A stretch of 32,052 nt of DNA from positions 1-32,052 of the forward strand of contig JAKSKO010000026.1 of the NCBI GenBank assembly GCA_024401715.1, written 5' to 3'. This document shows, in pieces, positions 8,545 through 16,821 of this stretch. The notes below the pieces were generated by a model, which was not told the DNA's origin, searched no databases, and saw nothing but the letters and a program-made list of their open reading frames with translations. This stretch comes from Bacteroidales bacterium. GTDB lineage: Bacteria > Bacteroidota > Bacteroidia > Bacteroidales > UBA932. The position numbers and the translations under genes were made by a program. Each line of letters starts with the position of its first letter. The stretch's first letter is position 1.

Positions 8545-9836
8545 AGTTTTCAGTAAAATATTGTGTCATGGCGCTTTTCATAGCGCTGTTTTGTGTTGAC
8601 GCATACGCTGACGGGGGAGCTAATACAGGCTATTCTCCTTACTCTAAATTTGGCATAGGACGCCTCTCACGCAGGGGAACCGCACATTCGCAATCCATGG
8701 GTGGAGTTGGTGTTGCAAACAGAAATACCAAATATATCAACACTCTGAACCCGGCGGCGGTAACAGCCAGGGATACCCTCGCTTTCATGGCGGACGTAAG
8801 CCTTACACAGGAAAACGCATATTATCGTCAGGGGGATCTCAAGAGTGTGGACAACACATTCAATATCAACAGTTTCGTGATGAGTTTCCCTATCTGGAAA
8901 TCATCGGCATTCATGGTTGGTATAAATCCTGTGAGCGGCCTTGGATACAATTTCACCTCTCCGGTAAAAGACCCGGATGTGATAGGACACACCGGCAAGG
9001 TTAATGATATCTATCAGGGTAACGGTTCCCTCTATGAAATGTATGTTGGTGCAGGTGTTACCTTCTGGAAAAGATTATCGGTGGGTGCGCAGATGAATTA
9101 TGTATTCGGCCAGCTTCAGAAATTATCGGAAAGGGAGTTCTCTTCATCATCCATTTCATCGGTTTATGACGAGTCCAATATGTCCATAAGGGGCATCAAC
9201 GGAAAATTCGGCGTGCAGTACGAGCAACCTATAAAGGGAGACAGGCTTACCGTAGGAGCCACATACAAGATCAAAAGCAAACTGTGGGGCAGTGCCGAAA
9301 AGCTAAGGTATTCAATCCAGGGCAGTTACATTGATACCCTGGGTCTTGTGAATGATATAAGTCTGGACAAGGTTAGCATTCCAAGCGAGGTTTCGGTTGG
9401 TGTTTCATACAAACATACCGATACCTGGATGGTGGAATTCGATTATACCAGGTCTGACTGGAAAAAATCCGGAATGGATCAGCCGGGTTTCAGTTCGGAA
9501 GGTTTTACAGGTGCGGTATCGCAAAGTTTCAACCTTGGTTTCGAATACACTCCGAACAGGAACGATATCCGATACTATATGCGCAGGGTAACATATCGCG
9601 GCGGTTTCTATTATTCGACGGATTATTATACCTACAAGGGTTATTCGGTTCCTACGATGGCCCTGTCACTGGGTTTGACTCTGCCTGTATTCAGATGGTC
9701 CAACGGTATAAGTCTGGGAATGGAACTTGGACAGAAGGGTTCCGCCAGGAATGGTCTTGTAAGGGAAAGATTCATAAATTTCTCCATAGGCTTCAATATC
9801 TACGACATCTGGTTCATGAAGCACAAGTATGATTAA
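8541..9836 (+). CDS. Outer-membrane beta-barrel protein (FadL-like, unknown substrate)
   Basis: A 431-residue secreted protein. The signal peptide MKFSVKYCVMALFIALFCVDAYA is clear. The N-terminal part of the mature protein, YSPYSKFGIGRLSRRGTAHSQSMGGVGVA followed by NTLNPAA, is characteristic of FadL-like barrels of Bacteroidota that sit in this same gene neighbourhood. The rest alternates aromatic and polar residues in repeated strands, for example RLSVGAQMNYVFGQL and SFNLGFEYTP, as expected for an outer-membrane barrel. Substrate is unknown. The ATGA overlap with the upstream CoaX-like gene implies translational coupling, and the next gene follows after 19 bases, so it sits within an envelope operon with the TPR protein, LptC and PpiD. 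Confidence 0.85.
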   Translation: MKFSVKYCVMALFIALFCVDAYADGGANTGYSPYSKFGIGRLSRRGTAHSQSMGGVGVANRNTKYINTLNPAAVTARDTLAFMADVSLTQENAYYRQGDLKSVDNTFNINSFVMSFPIWKSSAFMVGINPVSGLGYNFTSPVKDPDVIGHTGKVNDIYQGNGSLYEMYVGAGVTFWKRLSVGAQMNYVFGQLQKLSEREFSSSSISSVYDESNMSIRGINGKFGVQYEQPIKGDRLTVGATYKIKSKLWGSAEKLRYSIQGSYIDTLGLVNDISLDKVSIPSEVSVGVSYKHTDTWMVEFDYTRSDWKKSGMDQPGFSSEGFTGAVSQSFNLGFEYTPNRNDIRYYMRRVTYRGGFYYSTDYYTYKGYSVPTMALSLGLTLPVFRWSNGISLGMELGQKGSARNGLVRERFINFSIGFNIYDIWFMKHKYD

Positions 9837-9855
9837 AAAATAATAACAGTATATC

Positions 9856-11169
9856 ATGAAAAAGCTAAAATTCTTATTTGTGGCAGCAATTGCCCTAATG
9901 GCATCTTCATTCATTGCTTCGGCACAGGATGCTGACGAGTGTATGTTGTATCTCTCTTATTATCAGGAGTACTACAAACAGGGAACTAAAGACGCAAAAA
10001 TGGCAGCTCTTCCATCTTGGAGAAAGGCATATGAGTTGTGTAAACCGGGCACCCGCCAGAATCTTTACATCCATGGTGCGGATATGTATCGCATCCTCAT
10101 CAGCCAGAACGCAAAGAATCCTGAGTACCGCAATGCTTTGATTGATACTCTCGTATCTCTTCACAAGGCCCGTGCACAGTACTATCCAAAATATGCCGAC
10201 AAAGCATATTCAGCACTCAGCAGTGATGTGAACAACTATCTGAAGAACGATCCTGAGAAGACATATGCAATTCTCACAGAGGTTATCGCTGCACAGGGTA
10301 CCGATGCAGCTCCTGTAACCTATGTTGCTCAGATGAACGCAGCCGTTGCCCTTTATCAGGCAGGCAAGCTTTCTGTAGATCAGGTTATCAAGGATTACGA
10401 TACAGCTGTAAACGGTTTCTCTGTAATCCAGAAAGTTGATACAACCCAGAATACACGCAATCTCCGCACAACAGTGGAGAACGCTTTCATCAACAGCCGT
10501 GTTGCTTCTTGCGAGAACCTCCAGCAGCTTTTCGCTCCGCGTTACGAGGATTCTAAAGAGGATGTTGCAGAGGTTACCAAGATTGTACGCCTCATGGCAA
10601 AGGCAGAGGATTGTACAGATAACGACCTTTACCTGAAAGCCGTTACACAGATGCACAAACTGGATCCTTCAGCAAACTCTGCATATTATCTCTTCAAACT
10701 CCACGCAAGCCACAAAGAGGTTGCCGAGGCTATGAAATATATGAAAGAGGCTCTTGCAAGCGAGGATCTTGACGCATACACCAAGGCTCAGTACAACTAT
10801 GAGATGGCAGTGTTCTGTCTGAAGAATGCACGCTATGCAGAGGCAGTTGACGCAGCAGGCCGTGCACACAGCCTTGACAGCGGTCTTGCAGGCAAATGCT
10901 ATATGATCATCGGCCAGGCATGGGTTGGTACTCCTTGCGCAGGTGACGAGATTGAGCGCCGTTCTAAATACTGGGTTGCCGTTGATAACTTCAACCGCGC
11001 AAAAGCAGCAGATCCGGAGCTTGCAGAGGATGCAAACAAGCAGATTCACACCTGCTCTGCATATTATCCTGAAACAAACGAGGCCTTCATGTACGACCTT
11101 CAGAACGGCCAGTCATACGACGTTGTTTGTGGCGGCATGAGAGCAACTACAACTGTTCGTACACGATAG
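9856..11169 (+). CDS. Secreted TPR-repeat protein
   Basis: A 437-residue protein with signal peptide MKKLKFLFVAAIALMASSFIASAQ. Helical tetratricopeptide-like repeats are visible mainly in the second half, for example SAYYLFKLHASHKEVAEAMK, AQYNYEMAVFCLKNARYAEA and SKYWVAVDNFNRAKAADPEL. The tail YDLQNGQSYDVVCGGMRATTTVRTR resembles a conserved C-terminal block of Bacteroidales TPR proteins at this locus. It is likely periplasmic and may act as an assembly scaffold; no substrate or partner is known to me. Codon use is strongly biased: every isoleucine is ATC or ATT with no ATA, and arginine is mostly CGC or CGT, which suggests an abundant protein. It is followed directly by lptC, whose start lies two bases past the stop. 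Confidence 0.85.
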   Translation: MKKLKFLFVAAIALMASSFIASAQDADECMLYLSYYQEYYKQGTKDAKMAALPSWRKAYELCKPGTRQNLYIHGADMYRILISQNAKNPEYRNALIDTLVSLHKARAQYYPKYADKAYSALSSDVNNYLKNDPEKTYAILTEVIAAQGTDAAPVTYVAQMNAAVALYQAGKLSVDQVIKDYDTAVNGFSVIQKVDTTQNTRNLRTTVENAFINSRVASCENLQQLFAPRYEDSKEDVAEVTKIVRLMAKAEDCTDNDLYLKAVTQMHKLDPSANSAYYLFKLHASHKEVAEAMKYMKEALASEDLDAYTKAQYNYEMAVFCLKNARYAEAVDAAGRAHSLDSGLAGKCYMIIGQAWVGTPCAGDEIERRSKYWVAVDNFNRAKAADPELAEDANKQIHTCSAYYPETNEAFMYDLQNGQSYDVVCGGMRATTTVRTR

Positions 11170-11170
11170 T

Positions 11171-11803
11171 TTGACAATCAATCCAAATATCAGTTTATCA
11201 AGAGCAACCGTCTTTTTGGCGGTTGCCTTTGTGGTTATTTCCTGTAATGGAAAACTGAAGGCTACAGGTGAGGGTCACGCTGCGGATACTCCCATGCAGG
11301 TTGTGGATGACATGCATATAGTGCAGACAGACAAGGGTAAGTTCAAAATGAGGGTTGAGGCTGCAGTTATGGAAAGATACCAGAACGACAGCCTGTCCTG
11401 GGATCTGTTTCCGAAAGGTTTTTCGGCCTATGCCTATGACGAGGACGGAAAGCTGGAGACAGAGATAAAGGGTGACGGAGCCAGACATACAACAGTTACC
11501 GGAACAAAGGAGGAGTTGTGGATGGCCTACGGAAACGTGAAGGTAAGCAACCTTGTGAACAACCAGATCATGGAGACAGACACCCTGTACTGGGATCCTA
11601 CCAAGGAGAAAATCTATACGGATTGTTATGTGCGAATCATAGATCCCAAGGGTTTGATGCAGGGTTACGGCATGGAATCGGACCAGAGGGCACGCAGTAC
11701 GGTGCTGCACAGAGTTTTCAACAATTATCTGATTATAGACAACGATTCAACGGCTGTAGTTATAGATAGTGTTAATTTTATAGGCCCTTTCCCTAAAAAA
11801 TAG
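11171..11803 (+). CDS. lptC: LPS export ABC transporter periplasmic protein LptC
   Basis: A 210-residue LptC-family protein, the inner-membrane-anchored bridge component that hands lipopolysaccharide from LptBFG to LptA. It has a lipoprotein-type signal, ATVFLAVAFVVISCNG, with lipobox VISC, which is usual in Bacteroidota. The body is beta-rich as in LptC, for example TDKGKFKMRVEAAVMERY, GNVKVSNLVNNQIMETDTLYWD and EKIYTDCYVRI. No ATG lies in frame before the signal peptide, so the TTG at 11171, just after the preceding stop codon, is the best start and implies coupling to the TPR gene. It is the expected neighbour in this envelope cluster. Confidence in the family is good; the exact start is less certain. 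Confidence 0.85.
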   Translation: MTINPNISLSRATVFLAVAFVVISCNGKLKATGEGHAADTPMQVVDDMHIVQTDKGKFKMRVEAAVMERYQNDSLSWDLFPKGFSAYAYDEDGKLETEIKGDGARHTTVTGTKEELWMAYGNVKVSNLVNNQIMETDTLYWDPTKEKIYTDCYVRIIDPKGLMQGYGMESDQRARSTVLHRVFNNYLIIDNDSTAVVIDSVNFIGPFPKK

Positions 11804-11825
11804 CGGTTAATTGCCGAAAAATGCC

Positions 11826-11834
11826 TATATTCGT
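11826..11834 (+). promoter_or_regulatory. Weak candidate promoter core before the PpiD gene
   Basis: TATATTCGT differs from TAnnTTTGY at one position and lies 36 bases before the chosen ATG at 11871, in the 67-base gap after lptC. No matching -33 box was found, so the gene may instead be read through from upstream. Confidence 0.25.
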
Positions 11835-11870
11835 AGCCTTAAAACCAGACGAATAAAAATTATAAATATT

Positions 11871-13877
11871 ATGGCGGTTCTTCAATCACTTCGCTCGAAA
11901 GTAGTTGGCGGCATCATCACTTTTCTGATTGCCGGCTCTCTGCTTTCATTCATCGTGGATTTCAATTCACTTTCATCTGCTATCAACTCTACATCTTCAA
12001 AATATGCAGTAGGCAAGATTGATGGCAAAAAAGTTCCTTACAAAGATTTTCAGGAGCAGGTAGAATACCAGACCAGCATCGCAGAGATTGTTGGCGGTAC
12101 TGTTTCTACCGACGAGCAGCACAAACAGATTCGTGATGCTGCATGGCAGTATTTCATCGACCAGAACCTTTTCCTCAAGAACGCTTCAAAGGCAGGTATT
12201 GAGGTTGGCAAGGAAGAGCTTGCAGAGATTCTTGGCCAGCAGCAGGATTTCGTGAACCTTGTTCAGAATGCCGGCAGCGACCAGACTGGCAATCTGCGCA
12301 GGTATATCGATTATGTTCAGAACAATACTTACCGTCAGAGATTCTACGCAAAGTACGGTTCACTGTTCTCATCTGCACTCATCTGCAACGATCTGGAGCT
12401 TAAAGACCTCATGGATGGAAACAACACCTCTTCAACCGCACAGGTTGTACAGGTTCCTTTCCCATACCAGTTGGACAGCACAATCAACGTTTCTTCTTCA
12501 GAAATCAAGAAGTATTACAAAGAGCACAAGGAGCAGTACAAACAGGTTGCCAACCGTGAGATTGAGTATGCCCTGTTCGAGGTTACACCTTCTTCAGATG
12601 ACATCGCAGCCGCAAACCAGGCTCTTCTGGATGTTTATGACGAGTTTGCCACTACAAGCAACGTAAAGGCATTCCTCATGAGAAACTCCGACAGAAGCTA
12701 CAGCACATACTACTACAAGGCAGGTGAGCTTGCAACAGTGAACAAGGATCTTGATGCATTCGTGTTCGGCAATAACGCAGGTGTATCTCCTGTATACACA
12801 TCAGGCGACGAGTTCTATGCCGTAAAGGTTCTGGACAGCAAGAATCTTCCGGACAATGTGAAGGTAAGCCACATCCTTGGCAGCGAGGAGGAGATAGACA
12901 AACTTTTTGCCGAGATGGGTGCAAGCGCAGTAAAATTCAACAATGCGCTTGAGAGCTTCGCAGTGGCTCCTCAGGAGGGTATCCAGGCAGGCGAGATAGG
13001 CCTTATGTCACAGTCTCAGATGATTCCTGGTATGGAGTCTGTTCTTACTGCAGAGCTTAACAAGCCATTTGTCCTCACAACCCAGTATGGCAAGCATATC
13101 GTAATGGTTACAGAGAGGAACAACGTGCTTCCACGCAAGCAGGTTGCCATCCTCCAGAAGACAGCCATCCCTTCAAAGGCTACCATGAACGAGATCTACT
13201 CAAAAGCCAACACTCTTGCAACTGCAGCTGCAGGCAGCCTGGAGAAACTTCAGGCAGCAGCCAAAGAGCAGAACGTATATCTCCGTCCGCTTAGCGTAAC
13301 AGAGGCTACAGCACGTTACAGCGCTGTGGATCACGCAAAAGAGATTACCCGCTGGGTGTTCGATGCAAAGAAAGGCGAGGCTTCAAACGTAATCACAGTT
13401 AACCAGAACTACCTTTTCGTAGTAGGTGTGAAAGATACTCACAAAGAGGGTTATGCAACTGTTCAGGAAGCTGCAAGCCGCATCCAGGGCATTCTTTACC
13501 AGCAGAAACTTGCAGAGAAGACCCTTGCCGATGTTCAGGCAAAGATTGCAGGTCTGAATACCATGGAGCAGGTTGCCGAGGCTCTCGGACAGGAGATTAC
13601 AGTTCGTGAGAAAGTTGGTTTCGCTTCAGCAGGCCAGATGGAGCCCGCTCTTGCAGGCGCAATTGCCGGTGCCAAAGAGGGTGTAGTTACAGGTCCTGTA
13701 AAAGGCATCCTTGGTGTTTACATCGTTAATGTTACAGCACGCAATACTGCAGCTTTCTACACAGAGCAGGATGCAAAGACTCTCACAGCACAGAAAGCAC
13801 AGTATACAACTCAGATGATTCTCCCTGCGATGATGGAGTCTACAAACACTGTTGACAACCGCGAGAGATTCTTCTAA
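11871..13877 (+). CDS. PpiD-type periplasmic peptidylprolyl isomerase / foldase
   Basis: A 668-residue inner-membrane-anchored SurA/PpiD-like foldase. One N-terminal membrane helix, VVGGIITFLIAGSLLSFIVDF, is followed by the SurA-N-like chaperone segment starting near AVGKIDGKKVPYKDFQEQVEY. A parvulin-like domain is marked by VKVSHILGSEEEIDKLFAEM and GEIGLMSQSQMIPGMESVL, then NKPFVLTTQYGKHIVMVTER. The C-terminal half is a second chaperone-like region. The ATG at 11871 (MAVLQSLRSKV) is preferred because it places the helix at the N-terminus as in the family; an in-frame TTG at 11811 adds a basic, unrelated stretch. Codon use is biased toward ATC/ATT and CGN, as in the TPR gene, pointing to strong expression. 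A hairpin terminator follows. Confidence 0.9.
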   Translation: MAVLQSLRSKVVGGIITFLIAGSLLSFIVDFNSLSSAINSTSSKYAVGKIDGKKVPYKDFQEQVEYQTSIAEIVGGTVSTDEQHKQIRDAAWQYFIDQNLFLKNASKAGIEVGKEELAEILGQQQDFVNLVQNAGSDQTGNLRRYIDYVQNNTYRQRFYAKYGSLFSSALICNDLELKDLMDGNNTSSTAQVVQVPFPYQLDSTINVSSSEIKKYYKEHKEQYKQVANREIEYALFEVTPSSDDIAAANQALLDVYDEFATTSNVKAFLMRNSDRSYSTYYYKAGELATVNKDLDAFVFGNNAGVSPVYTSGDEFYAVKVLDSKNLPDNVKVSHILGSEEEIDKLFAEMGASAVKFNNALESFAVAPQEGIQAGEIGLMSQSQMIPGMESVLTAELNKPFVLTTQYGKHIVMVTERNNVLPRKQVAILQKTAIPSKATMNEIYSKANTLATAAAGSLEKLQAAAKEQNVYLRPLSVTEATARYSAVDHAKEITRWVFDAKKGEASNVITVNQNYLFVVGVKDTHKEGYATVQEAASRIQGILYQQKLAEKTLADVQAKIAGLNTMEQVAEALGQEITVREKVGFASAGQMEPALAGAIAGAKEGVVTGPVKGILGVYIVNVTARNTAAFYTEQDAKTLTAQKAQYTTQMILPAMMESTNTVDNRERFF

Positions 13878-13898
13878 CAGATACCGAATATATAATTG

Positions 13899-13932
13899 AA
13901 AGGATGAGCTTCGAATGGGGTTCATCCTTTTT
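13899..13932 (+). terminator. Rho-independent terminator after the PpiD gene
   Basis: AAAGGATGA at 13899-13907 pairs perfectly with TCATCCTTT at 13922-13930 across a 14-nt loop, and the stem runs into a T tract to 13932. It lies 21 bases after the PpiD stop codon and ends the envelope cluster. An in-frame ATG at 13904 for the next gene falls inside this stem, which argues against using it as the GH92 start. Confidence 0.75.
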
Positions 13933-13948
13933 CGAAAATACGAAAGCT

Positions 13949-16270
13949 ATGAAACTTTACGCCAGATTTTTCCATGCGCTTTGCGCAGTTGTTGTGATTT
14001 CTGCCTGTGCCAAGACAGAAACAAGGCTTGAACCTGTTGATTACGTTAACCCGCTGATAGGCACAATGTCCAAATTCTCCCTGTCTACAGGAAACACCTA
14101 TCCGGCAATTGCAATGCCGTGGGGCATGAACTTCTGGACACCGCAGACAGCCGACATGGGAGACGGTTGGGTATATACCTATTCGGCCGATAAGATAAGG
14201 GGTTTCAAGCAGACGCATCAGCCATCGCCATGGATTAACGATTATGGCCAGTTCTGTATCATGCCAACATCCGGCAAGGTGGGTTTCGGCCAGCAGGAAC
14301 GTGCAAGCTGGTTCTCCCACAAGGCGGAAACGGCAAAGCCATATCATTACGGCGTATACCTTGCAGACCATGACATCTATGCGGAAATGGTTCCTACGGA
14401 AAGGGCGGCCGCATTCAGGATAATATATCCGGAAAGCGAAGTCTCATCGCTGGTTGTGGATGCGTACGATCACGGTTCATATGTAAAGCTGCTTTCCCCA
14501 ACCAAGCTAGTGGGATATTCAACACGTAATTCAGGCGGCGTACCGGAGGGGTTCAAAAACTATTTCGTGCTGGAGTCCGACACCCCTTTCACATCGGCCA
14601 CCATCGTAAGGGACGGCCGTGAGGCGGAAAAATGCCAGCTTCCTGCCGCAGAGCCCGTTGAAAGCCAGTCTTTCCATTCAGGTGTGGTGCTTGGTCTTGC
14701 CACATCAAAGGGCCAGTCCGTAAACATAAGGGTGGCATCGTCATTCATCAGTCTGGAGCAGGCGGAATTGAACTTGAAAGAGACTGAGGCAGGGAAGGAA
14801 GACTGGAGCGAGAATTTCGATATGCTTCTTGCCCAGGGAAGGGACAAATGGAATTCCATGCTTTCAAGAATAGCAGTGCAGGATACGGATACAGACAATC
14901 TAAGGGTGTTCTATTCCTGCCTGTACAGGAGCCTGCTTTTCCCAAGGGACCTTTCGGAAGTTGATGCCCAGGGAAGGCGCAGGCATTACAGCGTATATAA
15001 CGGGGAAATCTGCGAGGGTTATTTGTTTGCCGACACCGGTTTCTGGGACACTTTCCGAAGCCTCTTTGCCCTTGTGGACCTCTTCTACCCGGAACAGGCT
15101 GCAAAGATGCAGGAGGGTCTTGCAAACAGCTACAAGGAAAGCGGTTTCCTTCCTGAATGGTCCAGCCCGGGCCACAGGGGATGCATGGTTGGAAACAACT
15201 CGGCATCCGTGGTTGCTGAGGCCTATCTTAAAGGTATAAGGGGATATGATGTGGAAAGCCTTTGGGAGGCCGTTACTCACGGCGCCCATGCCGTGCATCC
15301 GGAGATTTCATCCACCGGCAGGCTTGGCTGGGAGCTTTACGATTCCCTTGGATATGTGCCTTGCGATGCCGGAATAAGGGAAAACGCCGCACGCACCCTT
15401 GAATATGCCTATGACGACTGGTGCATATACCAGCTGGGAAAAGCCCTTGGCAAGCCGGAGGAAGAAATTGCCCCTTACGCCAAGGCTGCCATGAACTACA
15501 GGAATCTCTTCCATCCGCAGCACAAGCTGATGTCCGGAAGAAACAGCGATGGCAGCTTCCCATCAGACTTCAATGCCCTGAAGTGGGGAGGGGATTTCAC
15601 GGAAGGCAATTCCCTGCATTACACCTGGAGCGTTTTCCACGACCCCGCAGGCCTCATTTCCCTTATGGGCGGGGAGGAAGAGTTCGTGAGGACTTTGGAT
15701 TCGGTTTTCGAGATGCCGCCTCATTTCGACGACAGTTACTATGGTTTCACCATACACGAGATAAGGGAGATGCAGATTATGAACATGGGTAACTATGCCC
15801 ATGGAAACCAGCCTATCCAGCATATGCTTTATCTATATGACTGGGGTTTGCAGCCATGGAAGGCGCAGGCAAGGGTGAGGGAAGTGATGAAGAAGTTCTA
15901 CACCCCTCTGCCGGACGGATATTGCGGTGATGAGGACAACGGCCAGACATCGGCATGGTATGTATTCTCCGCCCTTGGTTTCTATCCTGTCTGCCCTGCA
16001 TCGGGAGAGTACGCTCTTGGAAGCCCTCTTTTCAAAAAAGTTACAATAAATTACCCGGACGGCCGAAAGCTGGACATCCGGGCAGAGGAAAATTCCGAAG
16101 AGAATGTGTTTGTTCAGGGCGTGAAGCTTAACGGACGCAGATACGGCAAGACATTCTTCACACACGAGCAGCTACGCAGCGGCGGAAGCATAGATTTCCG
16201 TATGGGAAACCGTGCCGAGAAGAGCTTCGGCTCTGAAAAAGGGGACAGACCTTATTCCTTCAGCGAGTAG
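13949..16270 (+). CDS. GH92 alpha-mannosidase lipoprotein
   Basis: A glycoside hydrolase family 92 exo-alpha-mannosidase of about 773 residues. GH92 enzymes are calcium-dependent, inverting, and common in gut Bacteroidota that trim mannose from N-glycans. The lipoprotein signal is MKLYARFFHALCAVVVISAC with lipobox ISAC (Cys20). Family landmarks are YVNPLIGTMSKFSLSTGNTYPAIAMPWGMN near the N-terminus, GFKQTHQPSPWINDYGQF, FADTGFWDTFRSLF, EWSSPGHRGCMVGNNSASV, and GDEDNGQTSAWYVFSALGFYP with Asp661 and Asp663 in the conserved acidic motif. The first ATG of the frame (13904) is inside a terminator stem; ATG 13949 gives the proper signal peptide. Linkage specificity (alpha-1,2, -1,3 or other) cannot be read from sequence. 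No SusC/SusD pair is nearby. It converges on ndk with a gap of 7 bases. Confidence 0.93.
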   Translation: MKLYARFFHALCAVVVISACAKTETRLEPVDYVNPLIGTMSKFSLSTGNTYPAIAMPWGMNFWTPQTADMGDGWVYTYSADKIRGFKQTHQPSPWINDYGQFCIMPTSGKVGFGQQERASWFSHKAETAKPYHYGVYLADHDIYAEMVPTERAAAFRIIYPESEVSSLVVDAYDHGSYVKLLSPTKLVGYSTRNSGGVPEGFKNYFVLESDTPFTSATIVRDGREAEKCQLPAAEPVESQSFHSGVVLGLATSKGQSVNIRVASSFISLEQAELNLKETEAGKEDWSENFDMLLAQGRDKWNSMLSRIAVQDTDTDNLRVFYSCLYRSLLFPRDLSEVDAQGRRRHYSVYNGEICEGYLFADTGFWDTFRSLFALVDLFYPEQAAKMQEGLANSYKESGFLPEWSSPGHRGCMVGNNSASVVAEAYLKGIRGYDVESLWEAVTHGAHAVHPEISSTGRLGWELYDSLGYVPCDAGIRENAARTLEYAYDDWCIYQLGKALGKPEEEIAPYAKAAMNYRNLFHPQHKLMSGRNSDGSFPSDFNALKWGGDFTEGNSLHYTWSVFHDPAGLISLMGGEEEFVRTLDSVFEMPPHFDDSYYGFTIHEIREMQIMNMGNYAHGNQPIQHMLYLYDWGLQPWKAQARVREVMKKFYTPLPDGYCGDEDNGQTSAWYVFSALGFYPVCPASGEYALGSPLFKKVTINYPDGRKLDIRAEENSEENVFVQGVKLNGRRYGKTFFTHEQLRSGGSIDFRMGNRAEKSFGSEKGDRPYSFSE

Positions 16271-16277
16271 CGGGATA

Positions 16278-16739
16278 CTACCTCTCGTGACCTGCGTAAA
16301 GGAAGTCCAGGTTATTATTGTCGTGAGGGAAGTAGTCCTCTTTGCTGAAGAAACGATCCAGCTCTACAACAGCGTTCTCTGGGGAGTCTGAAGTGTGGAT
16401 GATGTTCTCCTGGCCGCTCATGCCGAAATCTCCGCGTATTGTGCCCGGAGCGGCTTTACGTGAATTTGTGACGCCTGTCATGGAGCGTACTACCTCCACA
16501 GCCTCGAAGCCTTCCCAGCAGCAGAGCACAACAGGGCCGCGCATCATTGAAGCCTCAACCTCCGGATAGAATGGACGGTCCAGAAGGTGGGCGTAATGCT
16601 CGGCGCATTTCTCTTTTGTCATGCTGTACATTTTCATGGCCACAAGTTTGAGGCCTTTTTTCTCGAATCGGCTGATTACCTCACCGATAAGGCCCCTCTG
16701 AACGGCGCCCGGTTTGATGATTACAAGTGTTCTTTCCAT
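16278..16739 (-). CDS. ndk: Nucleoside diphosphate kinase
   Basis: A 153-residue NDP kinase that moves the gamma-phosphate between nucleoside tri- and diphosphates through a phosphohistidine. Seen are the N-terminal MERTLVIIKPGAVQRGLIG, the helix FEKKGLKLVAMKM, PGTIRGDFG, and the active-site segment NIIHTSDSPENA with the catalytic histidine. Length is normal for Bacteroidota. It faces GH92 across a 7-base gap without a visible hairpin, and its start is divergent from GH20 across an 82-base AT-rich spacer. Its position between two glycosidases is best seen as a conserved core gene beside accessory genes. Confidence 0.97.
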   Translation of the reverse strand: MERTLVIIKPGAVQRGLIGEVISRFEKKGLKLVAMKMYSMTKEKCAEHYAHLLDRPFYPEVEASMMRGPVVLCCWEGFEAVEVVRSMTGVTNSRKAAPGTIRGDFGMSGQENIIHTSDSPENAVVELDRFFSKEDYFPHDNNNLDFLYAGHER

Positions 16740-16795
16740 ATCTTTTGAAATATTTATAAATCCTTAACACTCATAAAAATATAAAATAATCTTGT

Positions 16796-16804
16796 TAATT
16801 TTGC
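16796..16804 (+). promoter_or_regulatory. Candidate GH20 promoter core (-7 box)
   Basis: TAATTTTGC matches TAnnTTTGY exactly and lies 17 bases before the ATG at 16822. It overlaps an in-frame TTG at 16792 that could be mistaken for the start codon. No TTTG-like box is at the -33 position; the upstream sequence is almost pure A/T. Confidence 0.5.
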
Positions 16805-16821
16805 ATTTTAATGCAATAATT

